From assembly GCF_014524545.1 (NCBI RefSeq), contig NZ_CP053558.1, positions 1 to 64,000 on the forward strand: a DNA stretch of 64,000 nucleotides, written 5' to 3'. Positions within the stretch are counted from its first letter, which is position 1; the number at the start of each line of letters is the position of its first letter. Source of the DNA: Exiguobacterium sp. Helios (GTDB lineage: Bacteria; Bacillota; Bacilli; Exiguobacteriales; Exiguobacteriaceae). The translations under genes were made by a program, and so were the position numbers. This document shows positions 1 through 8,139 of the stretch, piece after piece. Under the pieces are notes generated by a model that had not been told where the DNA came from, ran no database searches, and saw only the letters and a program-made list of their open reading frames with translations.

Positions 1-5
1 AAACC

Positions 6-965
6 ATGACGACAAAAGATAATACGCCGACATTAGGAGTCATCATTCCTTGCTATAACGAAAAAGATGTTTTGCAACTGACGATTGAAGCGTTGTGTCG
101 TTTCTTCGAGGAATGGCAAGCAAAAAAACTGATTGCAAAAGATTCCTTCGTCCTGTTTGTCGACGATGGAAGCAGTGACGATACATGGGAGCAAATCGAA
201 CGTGTGCACGCACAGGACTCGCGCTTCCGGGGTCTCAAGCTCGCACATAACGTGGGACATCAGAATGCACTGTTCGCAGGGCTTGTTGAAGGGCATACAG
301 TAGCTGACTGTGTCGTATCAATGGATGCCGATCTCCAGGATGATGTAAGTGTAATTGAGCAATTTTTAGCCCGTTTCGCAGAAGGAAACGATATCGTTTA
401 CGGAGTTCGTGAAGACCGTCAAAGTGACAGTTGGTTTAAGCGGACTACCGCACAAGGGTTTTATCGTTTCATTGATTGGCTTGGTGTAGAGACAGTCTAT
501 AATCATGCCGACTACCGTCTCATGAGCAAACGAGCTGTCGAGACACTCTGTGCTCACCCAGAAAGGAATCTATTCTTACGGGGAATTGTCCCGTCGCTTG
601 GTTTTCAGGCAACGGAGGTAACCTATACCCGGCACGAGCGACAAGCCGGGGAATCCAAGTATCCGTTGCGGAAGATGATCGCACTCGCTTGGGATGGGGT
701 AACATCGTTTAGCGTCCGACCGATTAAACTGTTGTTCTTACTGTCACTCTTCATGCTCATCGTGTCAGTCGGGTTTGTGGGCTACGCTTTATACCAACGT
801 TATGAGGGGGAGACGATGGACGGGTGGACCTCATTGATGATGTCAATCTGGTTCATTGGTGGGCTTCAGCTGTTCGGCATTGGACTGATTGGAGAATACA
901 TCGGAAAAATCTATCAGGAAGTCAAGCGGCGCCCGCGGTATGTCGTTGAGAAAATACGAGAATGA
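6..965 (+). CDS. Family 2 glycosyltransferase, GtrB/DPM1-like, membrane anchored
   Basis: This enzyme most likely moves a sugar from a nucleotide donor onto undecaprenyl phosphate at the inner face of the membrane. Residues 10-20 carry the GT2 start (GVIIPCYNE). DDGSSDD at about 53-59 and DADLQDD at about 107-113 are the donor- and metal-binding acidic motifs. Two membrane helices follow at about 242-263 and 277-300, then a basic tail. Its length of 319 residues is usual for the GtrB/CsbB type. It overlaps the next gene (GtrA family) by four bases, the standard pairing in which GtrA flips the charged lipid. The third partner, a polytopic GT-C transferase, is not in the window and may lie to the left. 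The start is five bases from the window edge, so its ribosome site cannot be judged. Confident on family; the sugar is unknown. Confidence 0.9.
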   Translation: MTTKDNTPTLGVIIPCYNEKDVLQLTIEALCRFFEEWQAKKLIAKDSFVLFVDDGSSDDTWEQIERVHAQDSRFRGLKLAHNVGHQNALFAGLVEGHTVADCVVSMDADLQDDVSVIEQFLARFAEGNDIVYGVREDRQSDSWFKRTTAQGFYRFIDWLGVETVYNHADYRLMSKRAVETLCAHPERNLFLRGIVPSLGFQATEVTYTRHERQAGESKYPLRKMIALAWDGVTSFSVRPIKLLFLLSLFMLIVSVGFVGYALYQRYEGETMDGWTSLMMSIWFIGGLQLFGIGLIGEYIGKIYQEVKRRPRYVVEKIRE

Positions 966-1348
966 TGACATTTCTTCGTTTCTTATTGGTAGGTGTCTTA
1001 AATACCCTGGTCGGACTCACCATAACTTTGTTGTGCTATCATTTCATAGGCACTGGCTACTGGGGAGCAACAGCTATTGGTAATGCGTGTGGTGTATGGA
1101 TTAGTTATCTGCTCAATCGACGATTCACCTTCCGTCAAGAATCAGGAGGTTGGTCCTATTGGTTCCGCTTTTTGATTGTCGTGCTCGTGAGTTATTTTTT
1201 AGCATATCGGATTAGCTTGATTGGTGTACACTACTTCTTTCCAAACCTCCAGGAAACAGTAGCAATTTTGATTGGCATGGTCTTATATACCGGGCTCAAC
1301 TTTTTAGGTCAGTCTTATTGGGTCTTTGATAAGTCAATTACTGACTAA
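962..1348 (+). CDS. GtrA-family membrane protein (probable lipid-sugar flippase)
   Basis: This is a 128-residue protein with four hydrophobic helices. The start (FLRFLLVGVLNTLVG) and the later NACGVWISYLLNRRFTF stretch are the classic GtrA signature. GtrA proteins are thought to flip undecaprenyl-phosphate-linked sugars outward so that a surface polymer can be decorated. The ATG overlaps the stop of the glycosyltransferase gene (ATGA), so the two are translationally coupled. A strong terminator follows the stop, which closes this two-gene unit. The identity of the glycosylated polymer (teichoic acid or other) cannot be read from the sequence. Confidence 0.9.
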   Translation: MMTFLRFLLVGVLNTLVGLTITLLCYHFIGTGYWGATAIGNACGVWISYLLNRRFTFRQESGGWSYWFRFLIVVLVSYFLAYRISLIGVHYFFPNLQETVAILIGMVLYTGLNFLGQSYWVFDKSITD

Positions 1349-1388
1349 AAAAACACTTCGCCTTTTAAGGAGCAAAGTGTTTTTTTTT
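1349..1388 (+). terminator. Rho-independent terminator after the GtrB/GtrA pair
   Basis: An inverted repeat AAACACTT...AAGTGTTT with inner GC pairs is followed by a run of eight T on the + strand. It starts immediately after the GtrA stop codon. Confidence 0.85.
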
Positions 1389-2024
1389 GACAAGTTGGTT
1401 TGCCAAATTAAATGCAACAATTCTTCAAAGAAGGCTTCGTATGAATTTTCATTTGAGATATTTTTTTAGTCTACCATTAATCCCGGCGAGCACTTGAATG
1501 AGTTCAGAACAACTCATTTTCCAAAATTCATTCCAGGAAGACATGGACGAAAAATGGATCCGTTTTTCTTTGAAGGATGTATAGGCAGATACGGAACGGA
1601 TTTGTCTCAAATCCAAGTACAGTAAGAAGCCCACAGTGGAAGAATCCACTGCGGGCCAAAGAGTCGCGTATTGATTCGTGAGAGATGCTGATCATTGAGG
1701 AAGTGATTTGAGGAGAAGTGGTGGAATGGCTATTTACCTACATATCTTTGATGTCTTGAGTTGCCCCATCATCTGTACGTCCTCATATCCTTTGTCTGTA
1801 TTAGCAGAAGGGATTGAAGAGCTTTCGGGCTCATGCGTGAGGCTGTAGACTGTAAGTAGCAACATCCTCATCGCACCGCTCTCCTATCGTACCGATAACG
1901 AGAGCTGCGCCTCGCATGCGCGAGGCATCTCTACGTTCCTGCTCCTTACGACGGAGGACACGGAGCGAAATATAATAAATATTATCCATAAAGAAACTAA
2001 ACGTATCTATTTCATTCAAAAACG
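1389..2024. other. Intergenic stretch with hairpins, no convincing gene
   Basis: Some 640 bases without a supported gene. A minus-strand open frame (1449-1649) starts at a GTG inside a strong hairpin (arms GCCCACAGTGGA and TCCACTGCGGGC, 1629-1656) and resembles nothing I know; it may be a relic. Two more hairpins lie at about 1881-1907 (GCTCTC/GAGAGC) and 1912-1929 (GCCTCGC/GCGAGGC). They fall downstream of the minus-strand operon that ends at 2025, so they could help end its transcript, although no long T run is present. Confidence 0.4.
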
Positions 2025-2480
2025 TTAATTATCTAGCAACGTGTAAGGGATATGCGGTATAAATTTTTCTAACTGAATATCAAAATATGCTTCAATATCT
2101 TTCTTCAATGTGTGTTCTAGATCAAGCAAAGATGAAACTAAAAGGTCTAGAGGGAAAACGTTATAGATATCCTTTTCACCCCATATCGATTTAACTCTAG
2201 CTTGACTTGAAAAAGGGATCATCGAAATGATAGCACCTTCTTCGTAATCATCGAATTCTACTGAATAATAATGAAATGCAGGGACCGGTATTGCATTTGA
2301 TTTTTCTTTCCAGCGATACAATGATTTATAAAACTCTAAAATAGGTAATGAAGTTTCCAAATAAATCTCATTATTAATTGTAATAGTGAACATTGCTTCG
2401 ATTGAAAGAATGGTTGGGACATCTCTTGCAACGTGATTTGAAAGTTCACTTGGTTGATTTATAAATGTATATGAAAACAT
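2025..2480 (-). CDS. Probable immunity protein for the upstream secreted toxin-like protein
   Basis: A 151-residue soluble acidic protein with alternating beta strands (FTITINNEIYLETSLPILEF, YYSVEFDDYEEGAIISMIPF) and no signal peptide. I chose the ATG at 2480 because it overlaps the toxin stop codon as TAATG; an ATG 24 bases upstream lies inside the toxin gene. There is no ribosome site in front, which fits translational coupling. Its place directly after a secreted protein with a toxin-like tail, its size and its acidity are typical of immunity genes. It recalls the small immunity-like DUF7878 proteins of Bacillota, but I recognise that only loosely. It is the last gene of a three-gene minus-strand operon. 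Confidence 0.55.
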   Translation of the reverse strand: MFSYTFINQPSELSNHVARDVPTILSIEAMFTITINNEIYLETSLPILEFYKSLYRWKEKSNAIPVPAFHYYSVEFDDYEEGAIISMIPFSSQARVKSIWGEKDIYNVFPLDLLVSSLLDLEHTLKKDIEAYFDIQLEKFIPHIPYTLLDN

Positions 2481-3394
2481 TATTTGACCGGGAATGCTGA
2501 CCATATTTTACCGTCATATCCTATAATCACTCGGATTTTTGTTTCGCCTTTTGTCCCAACCTTTTTTCCCATACCAACATCAAACCTAAAGGATAATTTT
2601 TCATTATTATTAATTTCAAAATTTGAAACGGAAACCTTTTGCATCGCTTCTTTTATCCATGACTTTGCTGTACTTTGGCTATTCGTATTAAATTTAGCCC
2701 ATTTTCCAGTATTGCTTTTTAGATGCTTACTTTTCACTGTTAATTTCGCGACATTTTTTATTGCATTACTTAAAGCATACTTTCCAAAAGCGCTAATTAA
2801 TGCACGTTGTCCATATTTTTTAATTGCCCATCGCGCTCCCATTTGAACAACTATTGCTAAAACGGGGATGGCAGATGCTTTAGCGTCAATCGTATTAATC
2901 TCATACGTTTCTTTGCTCTCTCTATCAATTAAAGTGGCTTTAAACTCTTCTCCATCAATTTCACTAAAAATAAAATCATAGATTTTATTACGCGTATTAT
3001 TTTCCTCATCGATAATTGACTCGGTTACATACATTTCTCCTGTTTCAAGATCTACAAAAAACTCAGAAGACATTTCATTTTGTTTGGTTTGTAACTGTGA
3101 TACAACACTCATTTGTTGAGAAGATTCGGTGACTGCCATCTCAAAATTTTCATTATGAATGCCGAATTCTTCTTCGACATCAACGTTATAACTTGTCCCA
3201 TCTTCTATTTTCGAAGATTCAAAAGGACGATTTTCATCTTCTAATTCAATATTGTCCTTGTCTGTTTGCAATGAAGTGATCTCATCCGTTGGTAGCGAAG
3301 AATTCGTATTTTCTGCAGACGCGTATCCAGTAGGCGTAATCAATGTACTAATCATAAAGACAGTCAATAAAATTTTGATAAACCATTTATTCAT
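2480..3394 (-). CDS. Secreted SAR2788-like putative toxin with nuclease-like tail
   Basis: A 304-residue exported protein. Residues 1-27 form a signal peptide (basic start, hydrophobic core, cleavage near YASAEN). An acidic, low-complexity segment and a propeptide-like domain run to about residue 175. A hydrophobic and basic stretch follows (KASAIPVLAIVVQMGARWAI). The last ~90 residues are basic and end in a strand pair (TKIRVIIGYDGKIW, SAFPVK) that resembles the end of polymorphic-toxin RNase domains. The general plan matches what is annotated as SAR2788-family putative toxin. A GGAGG ribosome site precedes the ATG, which overlaps the protease stop (ATGA). The protease may release the tail and the next gene may protect the producer; both are inference. 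I am fairly sure it is secreted and less sure it is a toxin. Confidence 0.6.
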   Translation of the reverse strand: MNKWFIKILLTVFMISTLITPTGYASAENTNSSLPTDEITSLQTDKDNIELEDENRPFESSKIEDGTSYNVDVEEEFGIHNENFEMAVTESSQQMSVVSQLQTKQNEMSSEFFVDLETGEMYVTESIIDEENNTRNKIYDFIFSEIDGEEFKATLIDRESKETYEINTIDAKASAIPVLAIVVQMGARWAIKKYGQRALISAFGKYALSNAIKNVAKLTVKSKHLKSNTGKWAKFNTNSQSTAKSWIKEAMQKVSVSNFEINNNEKLSFRFDVGMGKKVGTKGETKIRVIIGYDGKIWSAFPVK

Positions 3395-4317
3395 TTAAAT
3401 TCCTCCAGTACTTTTTTATTCAGAGTTAGGATCTTAACGTTTTCATTACCTTTCGTATCTGCATGAATAATGTAAGGCTTCAATGAACTTGATGATAGTT
3501 TTGTATGTTGTATTGAATTATTCGACATGATGGATGCCAGTATTCCTGTCGCATAAGCCGTAGCAAAAGATGATCCTGTATATGTTTTGTACCCACCATC
3601 AATTGAAGTAGAGATTACATTTACGCCAGGAGCAAAGTAGTCTGCTCCAGTAATCGTAGAAGATTCGTCGACCTTTAAAGATTTATCAATCGAACCAATA
3701 GAAATCACATTCTCATAATTAGCAGGGTAATCTACTGATAATCCCATGTTATTTCCAGCTGCTGCAACAACAACTATATTATTTTTTAACGCGCTGTTGA
3801 TTGCTTTATGTAGTACTTCATAATTCTTGTTAAAGCCGAAGCTAATATTAATAATATCGACTTCCTGTTCAATGCTCCATTCTATCCCTGCGATCACATT
3901 TTTTAATTTGCCCTCACCTGCTTCGTTTAATACCTTAACGTCATATAGAATGGCATCAGTAAGTACACCGCGGAACTCTTTACTTTGACCAGTAATCAGA
4001 CCAGCAATAGCAGTTCCGTGTCCGAATTCATCAGAAACCGTTTCTTCTTTTTCGCTAAACGCGTTATATTCTTTCACGTTTACTTTCTTGAGTGCTTCAT
4101 GGTTTTGATTTACTCCGCTATCGAGAATCGCAATTTTGACAGGATTGGAATGACTACGTGTATCATGACCAGTTATTGTCTCAGCCCAGTTAATGTCGCT
4201 GTTCTTTTTATCACTTTCAGATTGGTTTTCTATAAAAAGAATAATAGACATGAGAGTACCGACAACTATTAAAAACATAATTAAGATTTTTCGTATAATA
4301 AACACCTCTTTTTTCAA
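3391..4317 (-). CDS. Membrane-anchored subtilisin-like (S8) serine protease
   Basis: The catalytic triad of family S8 is complete: Asp in KIAILDSGVNQNH, His in DEFGHGTAIAGLI and Ser in TGSSFATAYATGIL; the oxyanion Asn lies in VVAAAGNNMG. A single N-terminal hydrophobic helix (about residues 10-28) places the protease domain outside the membrane. The propeptide is short or absent. It is the first gene of the operon with the toxin-like and immunity-like genes, so maturation of the neighbour is a reasonable guess. The start is odd: an AGAGGTG ribosome site (about 4300-4306) lies downstream of the TTG used here and is followed only by TTT ATT ATA codons; the first in-frame ATG is at 4278. The true start may be non-ATG. 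Confidence 0.85.
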   Translation of the reverse strand: MKKEVFIIRKILIMFLIVVGTLMSIILFIENQSESDKKNSDINWAETITGHDTRSHSNPVKIAILDSGVNQNHEALKKVNVKEYNAFSEKEETVSDEFGHGTAIAGLITGQSKEFRGVLTDAILYDVKVLNEAGEGKLKNVIAGIEWSIEQEVDIINISFGFNKNYEVLHKAINSALKNNIVVVAAAGNNMGLSVDYPANYENVISIGSIDKSLKVDESSTITGADYFAPGVNVISTSIDGGYKTYTGSSFATAYATGILASIMSNNSIQHTKLSSSSLKPYIIHADTKGNENVKILTLNKKVLEEFK

Positions 4318-4696
4318 ATATAAGTCAAGACTAACAATTAAACATCCTAGTTATCAATATATTTTTATTTATAAAATCCTTTTTTTCAAATATATTTACA
4401 ATTATTCATAATGAGTTCACTTGACTTTATTAAGGTGGCTTTAATATCGAAAAATTTTTATCAGTTTTTGGGAAGAAGTGCATTTCTGTACTTAGTTAAA
4501 GCAGGATGAGAGTTTTTCAGTGGGAGAGCGCGACGATTCGTTGTTTTCTAAAAGATGAAGTGGAAACAGTCCTAGATTCGTTCTTAACTCCTTCGTTGAT
4601 TCAGCTATGACCGTGCTTATCTCGATTAAACGGATTCGTACGATGTCCTTCACGACTGTATGCTGTGTTCAAGCAAATCGAAGAGGAGTGACGACA
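4318..4696. other. AT-rich divergent intergenic region
   Basis: The region separates the minus-strand protease operon from the plus-strand gene at 4697 and must hold both promoters. It is very AT-rich up to about 4460, and I cannot pick a single -35/-10 pair with confidence. An open frame running upstream of 4697 has no ribosome site and is not supported. Confidence 0.35.
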
Positions 4697-4894
4697 ATGA
4701 ATACAACTTTGGAAAACGAGGAGTCGAGAAAATGGATGGACATGGTGGAGCACTCGCAAAAGGTGACCATCATCGATGCGCAGGTTCGATTGGTGCGAGA
4801 AGTAGATGGTTCGATCGAGCATGTGACCTGGTTCGTTGATGTCGATGTCCTGCTCGCTTTTATTCAGCAACATTATTTGGAACAGGCCCGTTAA
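4697..4894 (+). CDS. Small protein of unknown function (65 residues)
   Basis: I do not recognise this gene. The ATG at 4697 is preceded by AGAGGAG at good spacing, so I reject a start 90 bases upstream. The 65-residue product is acidic, has no signal or membrane segment, and looks like a compact alpha/beta fold (KVTIIDAQVRLVREVDGS then VTWFVDVDVLLAFIQQHYLE). It is followed by its own terminator and so is probably a single-gene unit. Confidence 0.6.
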   Translation: MNTTLENEESRKWMDMVEHSQKVTIIDAQVRLVREVDGSIEHVTWFVDVDVLLAFIQQHYLEQAR

Positions 4895-4910
4895 AGGTCT
4901 GTTTTTTTAT
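4882..4910 (+). terminator. Terminator after the 65-residue gene
   Basis: A short stem (ACAGGCC paired with GGTCTGT, a few bases of loop) runs directly into seven T. The stem overlaps the last codons and the stop of the gene. Confidence 0.7.
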
Positions 4911-5035
4911 GTGGTTTTTCGTTAAAAGATGCGACCCATCAAGAAAAAATGATAGGTGGGAAATCTACCCATTATTCTCCTGGTATTCACGGTATACTGA
5001 AGATAACTTATAAATCAGAAATGGAGCGATGCAAG

Positions 5036-5881
5036 ATGAAGAGAACATGGATGGGTGCAAGTCTAGCACTCGCAAGTGTGGGCTTATTGGTAGGACCGTT
5101 ACAGAGTGCAGAGGCCGCGACGCCAAAAATCAAAGTCCACTATATCGATGTCGGACAGGGCGATGCGATCTACATCAAGATGCCGAGTGGTGAGGATATT
5201 GTCATGGATGGTGGGAACAAAGGGAAAGGCGATGCACTCGTCGCCTATCTGAAGAAGCAGAAGGTTGGTGACATCGAGATGCTGATCTCGACGCATCCGG
5301 ATGCGGATCATATCGGTGGACTCGATGAGGTCCTTGACTCGTTCAAGGTCAAGAGTGTCTATGCTCCGAAGGTCAAACACACGACGCAAGCTTACAAAGA
5401 CTTTTTGCTGGCTGTCAAACGCGAGAAGCTGACGATCAAGACAGCGAAAGTAGGAGTCTCGCTTCCTGTCAAAGGCGTGAAAGCGCAGTTCGTCGGACCG
5501 GTCAAGGACTATGCGAACAGTGATCTGAACAACTGGAGTGCTGTTCTACATGTCGCTTATAAGAAGAATACTTTCCTGTTCACGGGAGATGCAGAATTGA
5601 AGTCGGAACAGGACATGATCGCGAAGAAGAAGACGCTGCGTGCGGACGTCCTCAAGGTCGGGCATCATGGGGCGAAGACATCGACGAGTGCAACGTTCCT
5701 CAAATACGTCAAACCGAAGTATGCTGTCATCAGTGTCGGAAAGAATGCTTACGGACATCCGACGAACGAAGTCGTGACGAACTTGAAGCGTGCGAAGGCG
5801 ACTATGCTGCGGACCGATAAGAGTGGCACGATCGTCTTCGAAGGGAACGGGTCGTCCTACACGATCAAGAAGTCGAAATGA
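5036..5881 (+). CDS. Secreted ComEC-type metallo-beta-lactamase-fold hydrolase
   Basis: A 281-residue exported protein. The ATG at 5036 follows a GGAG site and gives a clean signal peptide (residues 1-25, ending QSAEA); an upstream in-frame start would spoil it. The metal site is seen as STHPDADHIGGL (HxDxDH), the Asp in FTGDAE and the His pair in VGHHGAKTSTS. The order matches the stand-alone relatives of the ComEC/Rec2 C-terminal domain, suspected phosphodiesterases or nucleases acting outside the cell. The next gene (DUF3006) overlaps by four bases; this pairing is common in Bacillota, so the two probably work together. The substrate is unknown. Confidence 0.9.
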   Translation: MKRTWMGASLALASVGLLVGPLQSAEAATPKIKVHYIDVGQGDAIYIKMPSGEDIVMDGGNKGKGDALVAYLKKQKVGDIEMLISTHPDADHIGGLDEVLDSFKVKSVYAPKVKHTTQAYKDFLLAVKREKLTIKTAKVGVSLPVKGVKAQFVGPVKDYANSDLNNWSAVLHVAYKKNTFLFTGDAELKSEQDMIAKKKTLRADVLKVGHHGAKTSTSATFLKYVKPKYAVISVGKNAYGHPTNEVVTNLKRAKATMLRTDKSGTIVFEGNGSSYTIKKSK

Positions 5882-6102
5882 CGAAGCGAAAAGGGATCAT
5901 CGATCGCATTGAAGGAAAGTGGGTCGTCGTCGAGTTCGAAGATGGAATGCGAGACATCCTGATTTCTCGCTTCCCCATGACGGTGGAATCCGGCGATGTC
6001 ATCTGGATCGATGAGTACGGTCATATTGAAAAGGATGATCGCGAACGGCAGCGACTGTCAGACGAAATCGATGAGTTGATGGAAGAACTGTGGGAAGACT
6101 AA
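5878..6102 (+). CDS. DUF3006 protein
   Basis: A 74-residue acidic protein. The start (KGIIDRIEGKWVVVEFEDG) is the DUF3006 signature, a small beta-barrel-like fold, followed by a charged helical tail. The ATG overlaps the stop of the MBL-fold gene (ATGA), and DUF3006 genes usually sit just there. It has no export signal, so it stays inside while its partner is secreted; a role in regulation or in protecting the cell is only a guess. Confidence 0.9.
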   Translation: MTKRKGIIDRIEGKWVVVEFEDGMRDILISRFPMTVESGDVIWIDEYGHIEKDDRERQRLSDEIDELMEELWED

Positions 6103-6123
6103 AAAAGAAATGAGCTGAAGCAG

Positions 6124-6684
6124 ATGAATAAGTTAGGACAAACGGTCGTGATTGTTGGGCTAGGGTTATTACTCGTTGGATGTGGGACAGAAGAAGCAGC
6201 ACAAGATACACCTAAGAAGGCGGCAAATCCGACCGAAAAAGTCGAGATGGCGCAAACGAAAAAAGAGGATGTTTATTTCAAGGATGATACTCTGAAAATC
6301 GACATGGCGACAGTCAAGATCCTCTCGGCAGAAGTGCTTGAACCCAGTAAGGAGTACTTCCGCGAGAAGCCACAACTCGTCTTCACATACGAGACGACAA
6401 ATGATAGTAAGGAACCATTGAATGGAATGACCACATGGATTGCCTGCTTCGAAGCGACACAAGAAGGAACCGATACGATCAATAAGTTAGAGGTAGGCAT
6501 GACGCCACAAGAAGAGAAGTATGCCTCTTATTTAGAACATCAGCTCGATGACATCAAACCAGGTGGTACCGCGAAGGGAATCATGGCTTACGACATCGAT
6601 GATCCAAAAGCGGTCGTCACATTGAAAGCGACTCAAGGAATGGCGGGAAAAGAATTAGGTGAAAAAAAGATTGAATTGAAATAA
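6124..6684 (+). CDS. Lipoprotein with DUF5067-type domain
   Basis: A 186-residue lipoprotein. The signal peptide ends in a lipobox (LLVGC, Cys at about residue 20), so the protein is anchored on the outer face of the membrane. A short charged linker leads into a beta-rich domain (ATVKILSAEVLEPSK, QLVFTYETTNDSKEPLNG, GTAKGIMAYDID) of the DUF5067 / immunoglobulin-like type often found in Bacillota lipoproteins. It starts 21 bases after the DUF3006 stop and could share its transcript. No enzyme motif is visible. Confidence 0.8.
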   Translation: MNKLGQTVVIVGLGLLLVGCGTEEAAQDTPKKAANPTEKVEMAQTKKEDVYFKDDTLKIDMATVKILSAEVLEPSKEYFREKPQLVFTYETTNDSKEPLNGMTTWIACFEATQEGTDTINKLEVGMTPQEEKYASYLEHQLDDIKPGGTAKGIMAYDIDDPKAVVTLKATQGMAGKELGEKKIELK

Positions 6685-6721
6685 GCAGATGAATAAAAAG
6701 AATCACGGTGAATGAAGGTTG

Positions 6722-6949
6722 ATGAATATGGAACAAACACTCACAGAGGCATAAGCACTTATTCTAGAAATGGAAGAAAATTTTAAACCGTATATGATCG
6801 TAGGTGTTAAACAACGATTGGATATGGAAGAGATAGTATCCACATTTGAAGCGTATCTTCAAACACGGAAGTTGGATCGCTCTGGGCATCGGATTATTTC
6901 AAAATTCAGCTTTGAACAGTTTATTTTACAGCAGAAATATTTCAAGTAA
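6722..6949 (+). pseudogene. Small gene broken by an in-frame stop
   Basis: From the ATG at 6722 the frame reads MNMEQTLTEA, hits TAA at 6752-6754, and then continues open for 64 codons to the TAA at 6947. The sequence on both sides reads like one protein (ALILEMEENFKPYMIVGVKQ). Translation could restart at the ATG at 6770 (59 residues), so a shortened product is possible. I do not recognise the family. A terminator follows directly. Confidence 0.55.
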
Positions 6950-6952
6950 GCA

Positions 6953-7001
6953 AAAACAGCAATATCGCTTCTTTTTTAAAGCGATGTTGCTGTTTTATTT
7001 T
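6953..7001. terminator. Bidirectional terminator between convergent genes
   Basis: The stem AACAGCAA-ATCGCTT pairs with AAGCGAT-GTTGCTGTT around an AT-rich loop. T-rich tracts flank it on the + strand and A-rich tracts on the other side, so it can end transcription from both directions. Confidence 0.8.
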
Positions 7002-7163
7002 TTATCCCTTTAAGATAGTAGCTGCTTTCTTTTCTGCTGTTTCTTCATCTGACCAGTCCATCTCAGATAGCATGCTGGCTTGAACTTTTTCAATCTGCTC
7101 GATTGTATAGCCAAGTTGCTCCATGGCAATGACAGCGTAAGCAACTGCTTGATTGTTATTCAT
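7002..7163 (-). CDS. Small protein of unknown function (53 residues)
   Basis: A 53-residue frame with a perfect GGAGG site in front of the ATG. The product begins MNNNQAVAYAVIAMEQLGYT and looks like two or three helices with an acidic C-terminal half (SEMDWSDEETAEKKAAT). Similar short proteins turn up in Bacillales genomes and phages, but I cannot name the family. The good ribosome site, sensible composition and terminator at its end make it a real gene. Confidence 0.65.
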   Translation of the reverse strand: MNNNQAVAYAVIAMEQLGYTIEQIEKVQASMLSEMDWSDEETAEKKAATILKG

Positions 7164-7253
7164 GATTGTTCCTCCATTCGTTTATATGTAGTGAAGTTTT
7201 TATTATATCGCATCGACTGGCATGTCCTGTTACAGACATTTTCTTGAGGAGCG

Positions 7254-7946
7254 TTAAATCATTCGTTCCACAATGAATTTTACCAACAACGGAATAAGAA
7301 AGCAGATGACGATCAATTTCAAGAAGGCTCGTTGTTTCTTTTTCTTGCTCTCACGATGTATAGAGGTATCAAAATCCACTTCAGGATACAAGTTGTCTAA
7401 ATTGTTACCTAGTAATCGTCCTGTCCAAAAATGAGCCCATACGACTGCTACGATTAGCCAAGCATATCCAGCACGACTAGATAAATAGTTCTCGATAAGT
7501 AAGTACATGAAGCTAAAAATAAGGAGAACTAAAAGAATGGATAGCCCCGTTCTCCAAACAGGGTGTGCGAGATACTGATTTTGATTCGGGGTAGCATCGA
7601 TGATTTTTTGAAGTTGTGTCGATTTTTCTTTTACCCACTCTTGATGAGTACCTTCGACGGCGTATGTACTGCTGTTTTTATCAATGTGAAGATTCAAAGC
7701 GATTGATGTATGTAAACTTTTATTGGTGAGACTAAAGACGATGGATTGTATTGACCGATTCCGGTCGATAGTCAATCGATCAGAACCACTATCGATTGTT
7801 CCATCTTTAAATTGAATCGTGTAGATGACTTCTGTTTCCTCATGGCCCAATTCTTTTTCTGTCGAAAAGAATACATCCATCAATTGGTTGATATCCTGTT
7901 CGTGAAAAATCTTATATTTGATTTGTTCCCTTTTCTCTATGCCCAT
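7254..7946 (-). CDS. Membrane protein of unknown function
   Basis: A 230-residue protein. Residues 1-130 form a soluble beta-rich domain (EVIYTIQFKDGTIDSG, STYAVEGTHQEWVKEK). Membrane helices follow at about 135-155 and 160-180, then a basic cytoplasmic loop (REEKKKKQ-like) and a last helix at about 210-228. The ribosome site AAAGGAG precedes the ATG. I recognise no family. It stands alone on the minus strand next to the conjugation block. Confidence 0.65.
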   Translation of the reverse strand: MGIEKREQIKYKIFHEQDINQLMDVFFSTEKELGHEETEVIYTIQFKDGTIDSGSDRLTIDRNRSIQSIVFSLTNKSLHTSIALNLHIDKNSSTYAVEGTHQEWVKEKSTQLQKIIDATPNQNQYLAHPVWRTGLSILLVLLIFSFMYLLIENYLSSRAGYAWLIVAVVWAHFWTGRLLGNNLDNLYPEVDFDTSIHRESKKKKQRAFLKLIVICFLIPLLVKFIVERMI

Positions 7947-8139
7947 TTAGTTACTCCTTTTAACTAAATACAAACTACTTTAAAGTATAGCGCACTGTTG
8001 AAAGAGGAGGGTAGCTTTTACTGGATAAAGTACCCACCCTCTTTAATTAATACGATTCGATTATACGTTAGAGCACATCATATCTGCGCATTTCTGTTGC
8101 TATATAAGCAATATGAAAACAGTTCTTCTTTTTACGCTC

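Noticed and set aside
1449..1649. Minus-strand 66-residue frame as a transposase end
   Set aside because: Starts with GTG inside a hairpin, has no ribosome site, and I could not match it to a transposase with any confidence.
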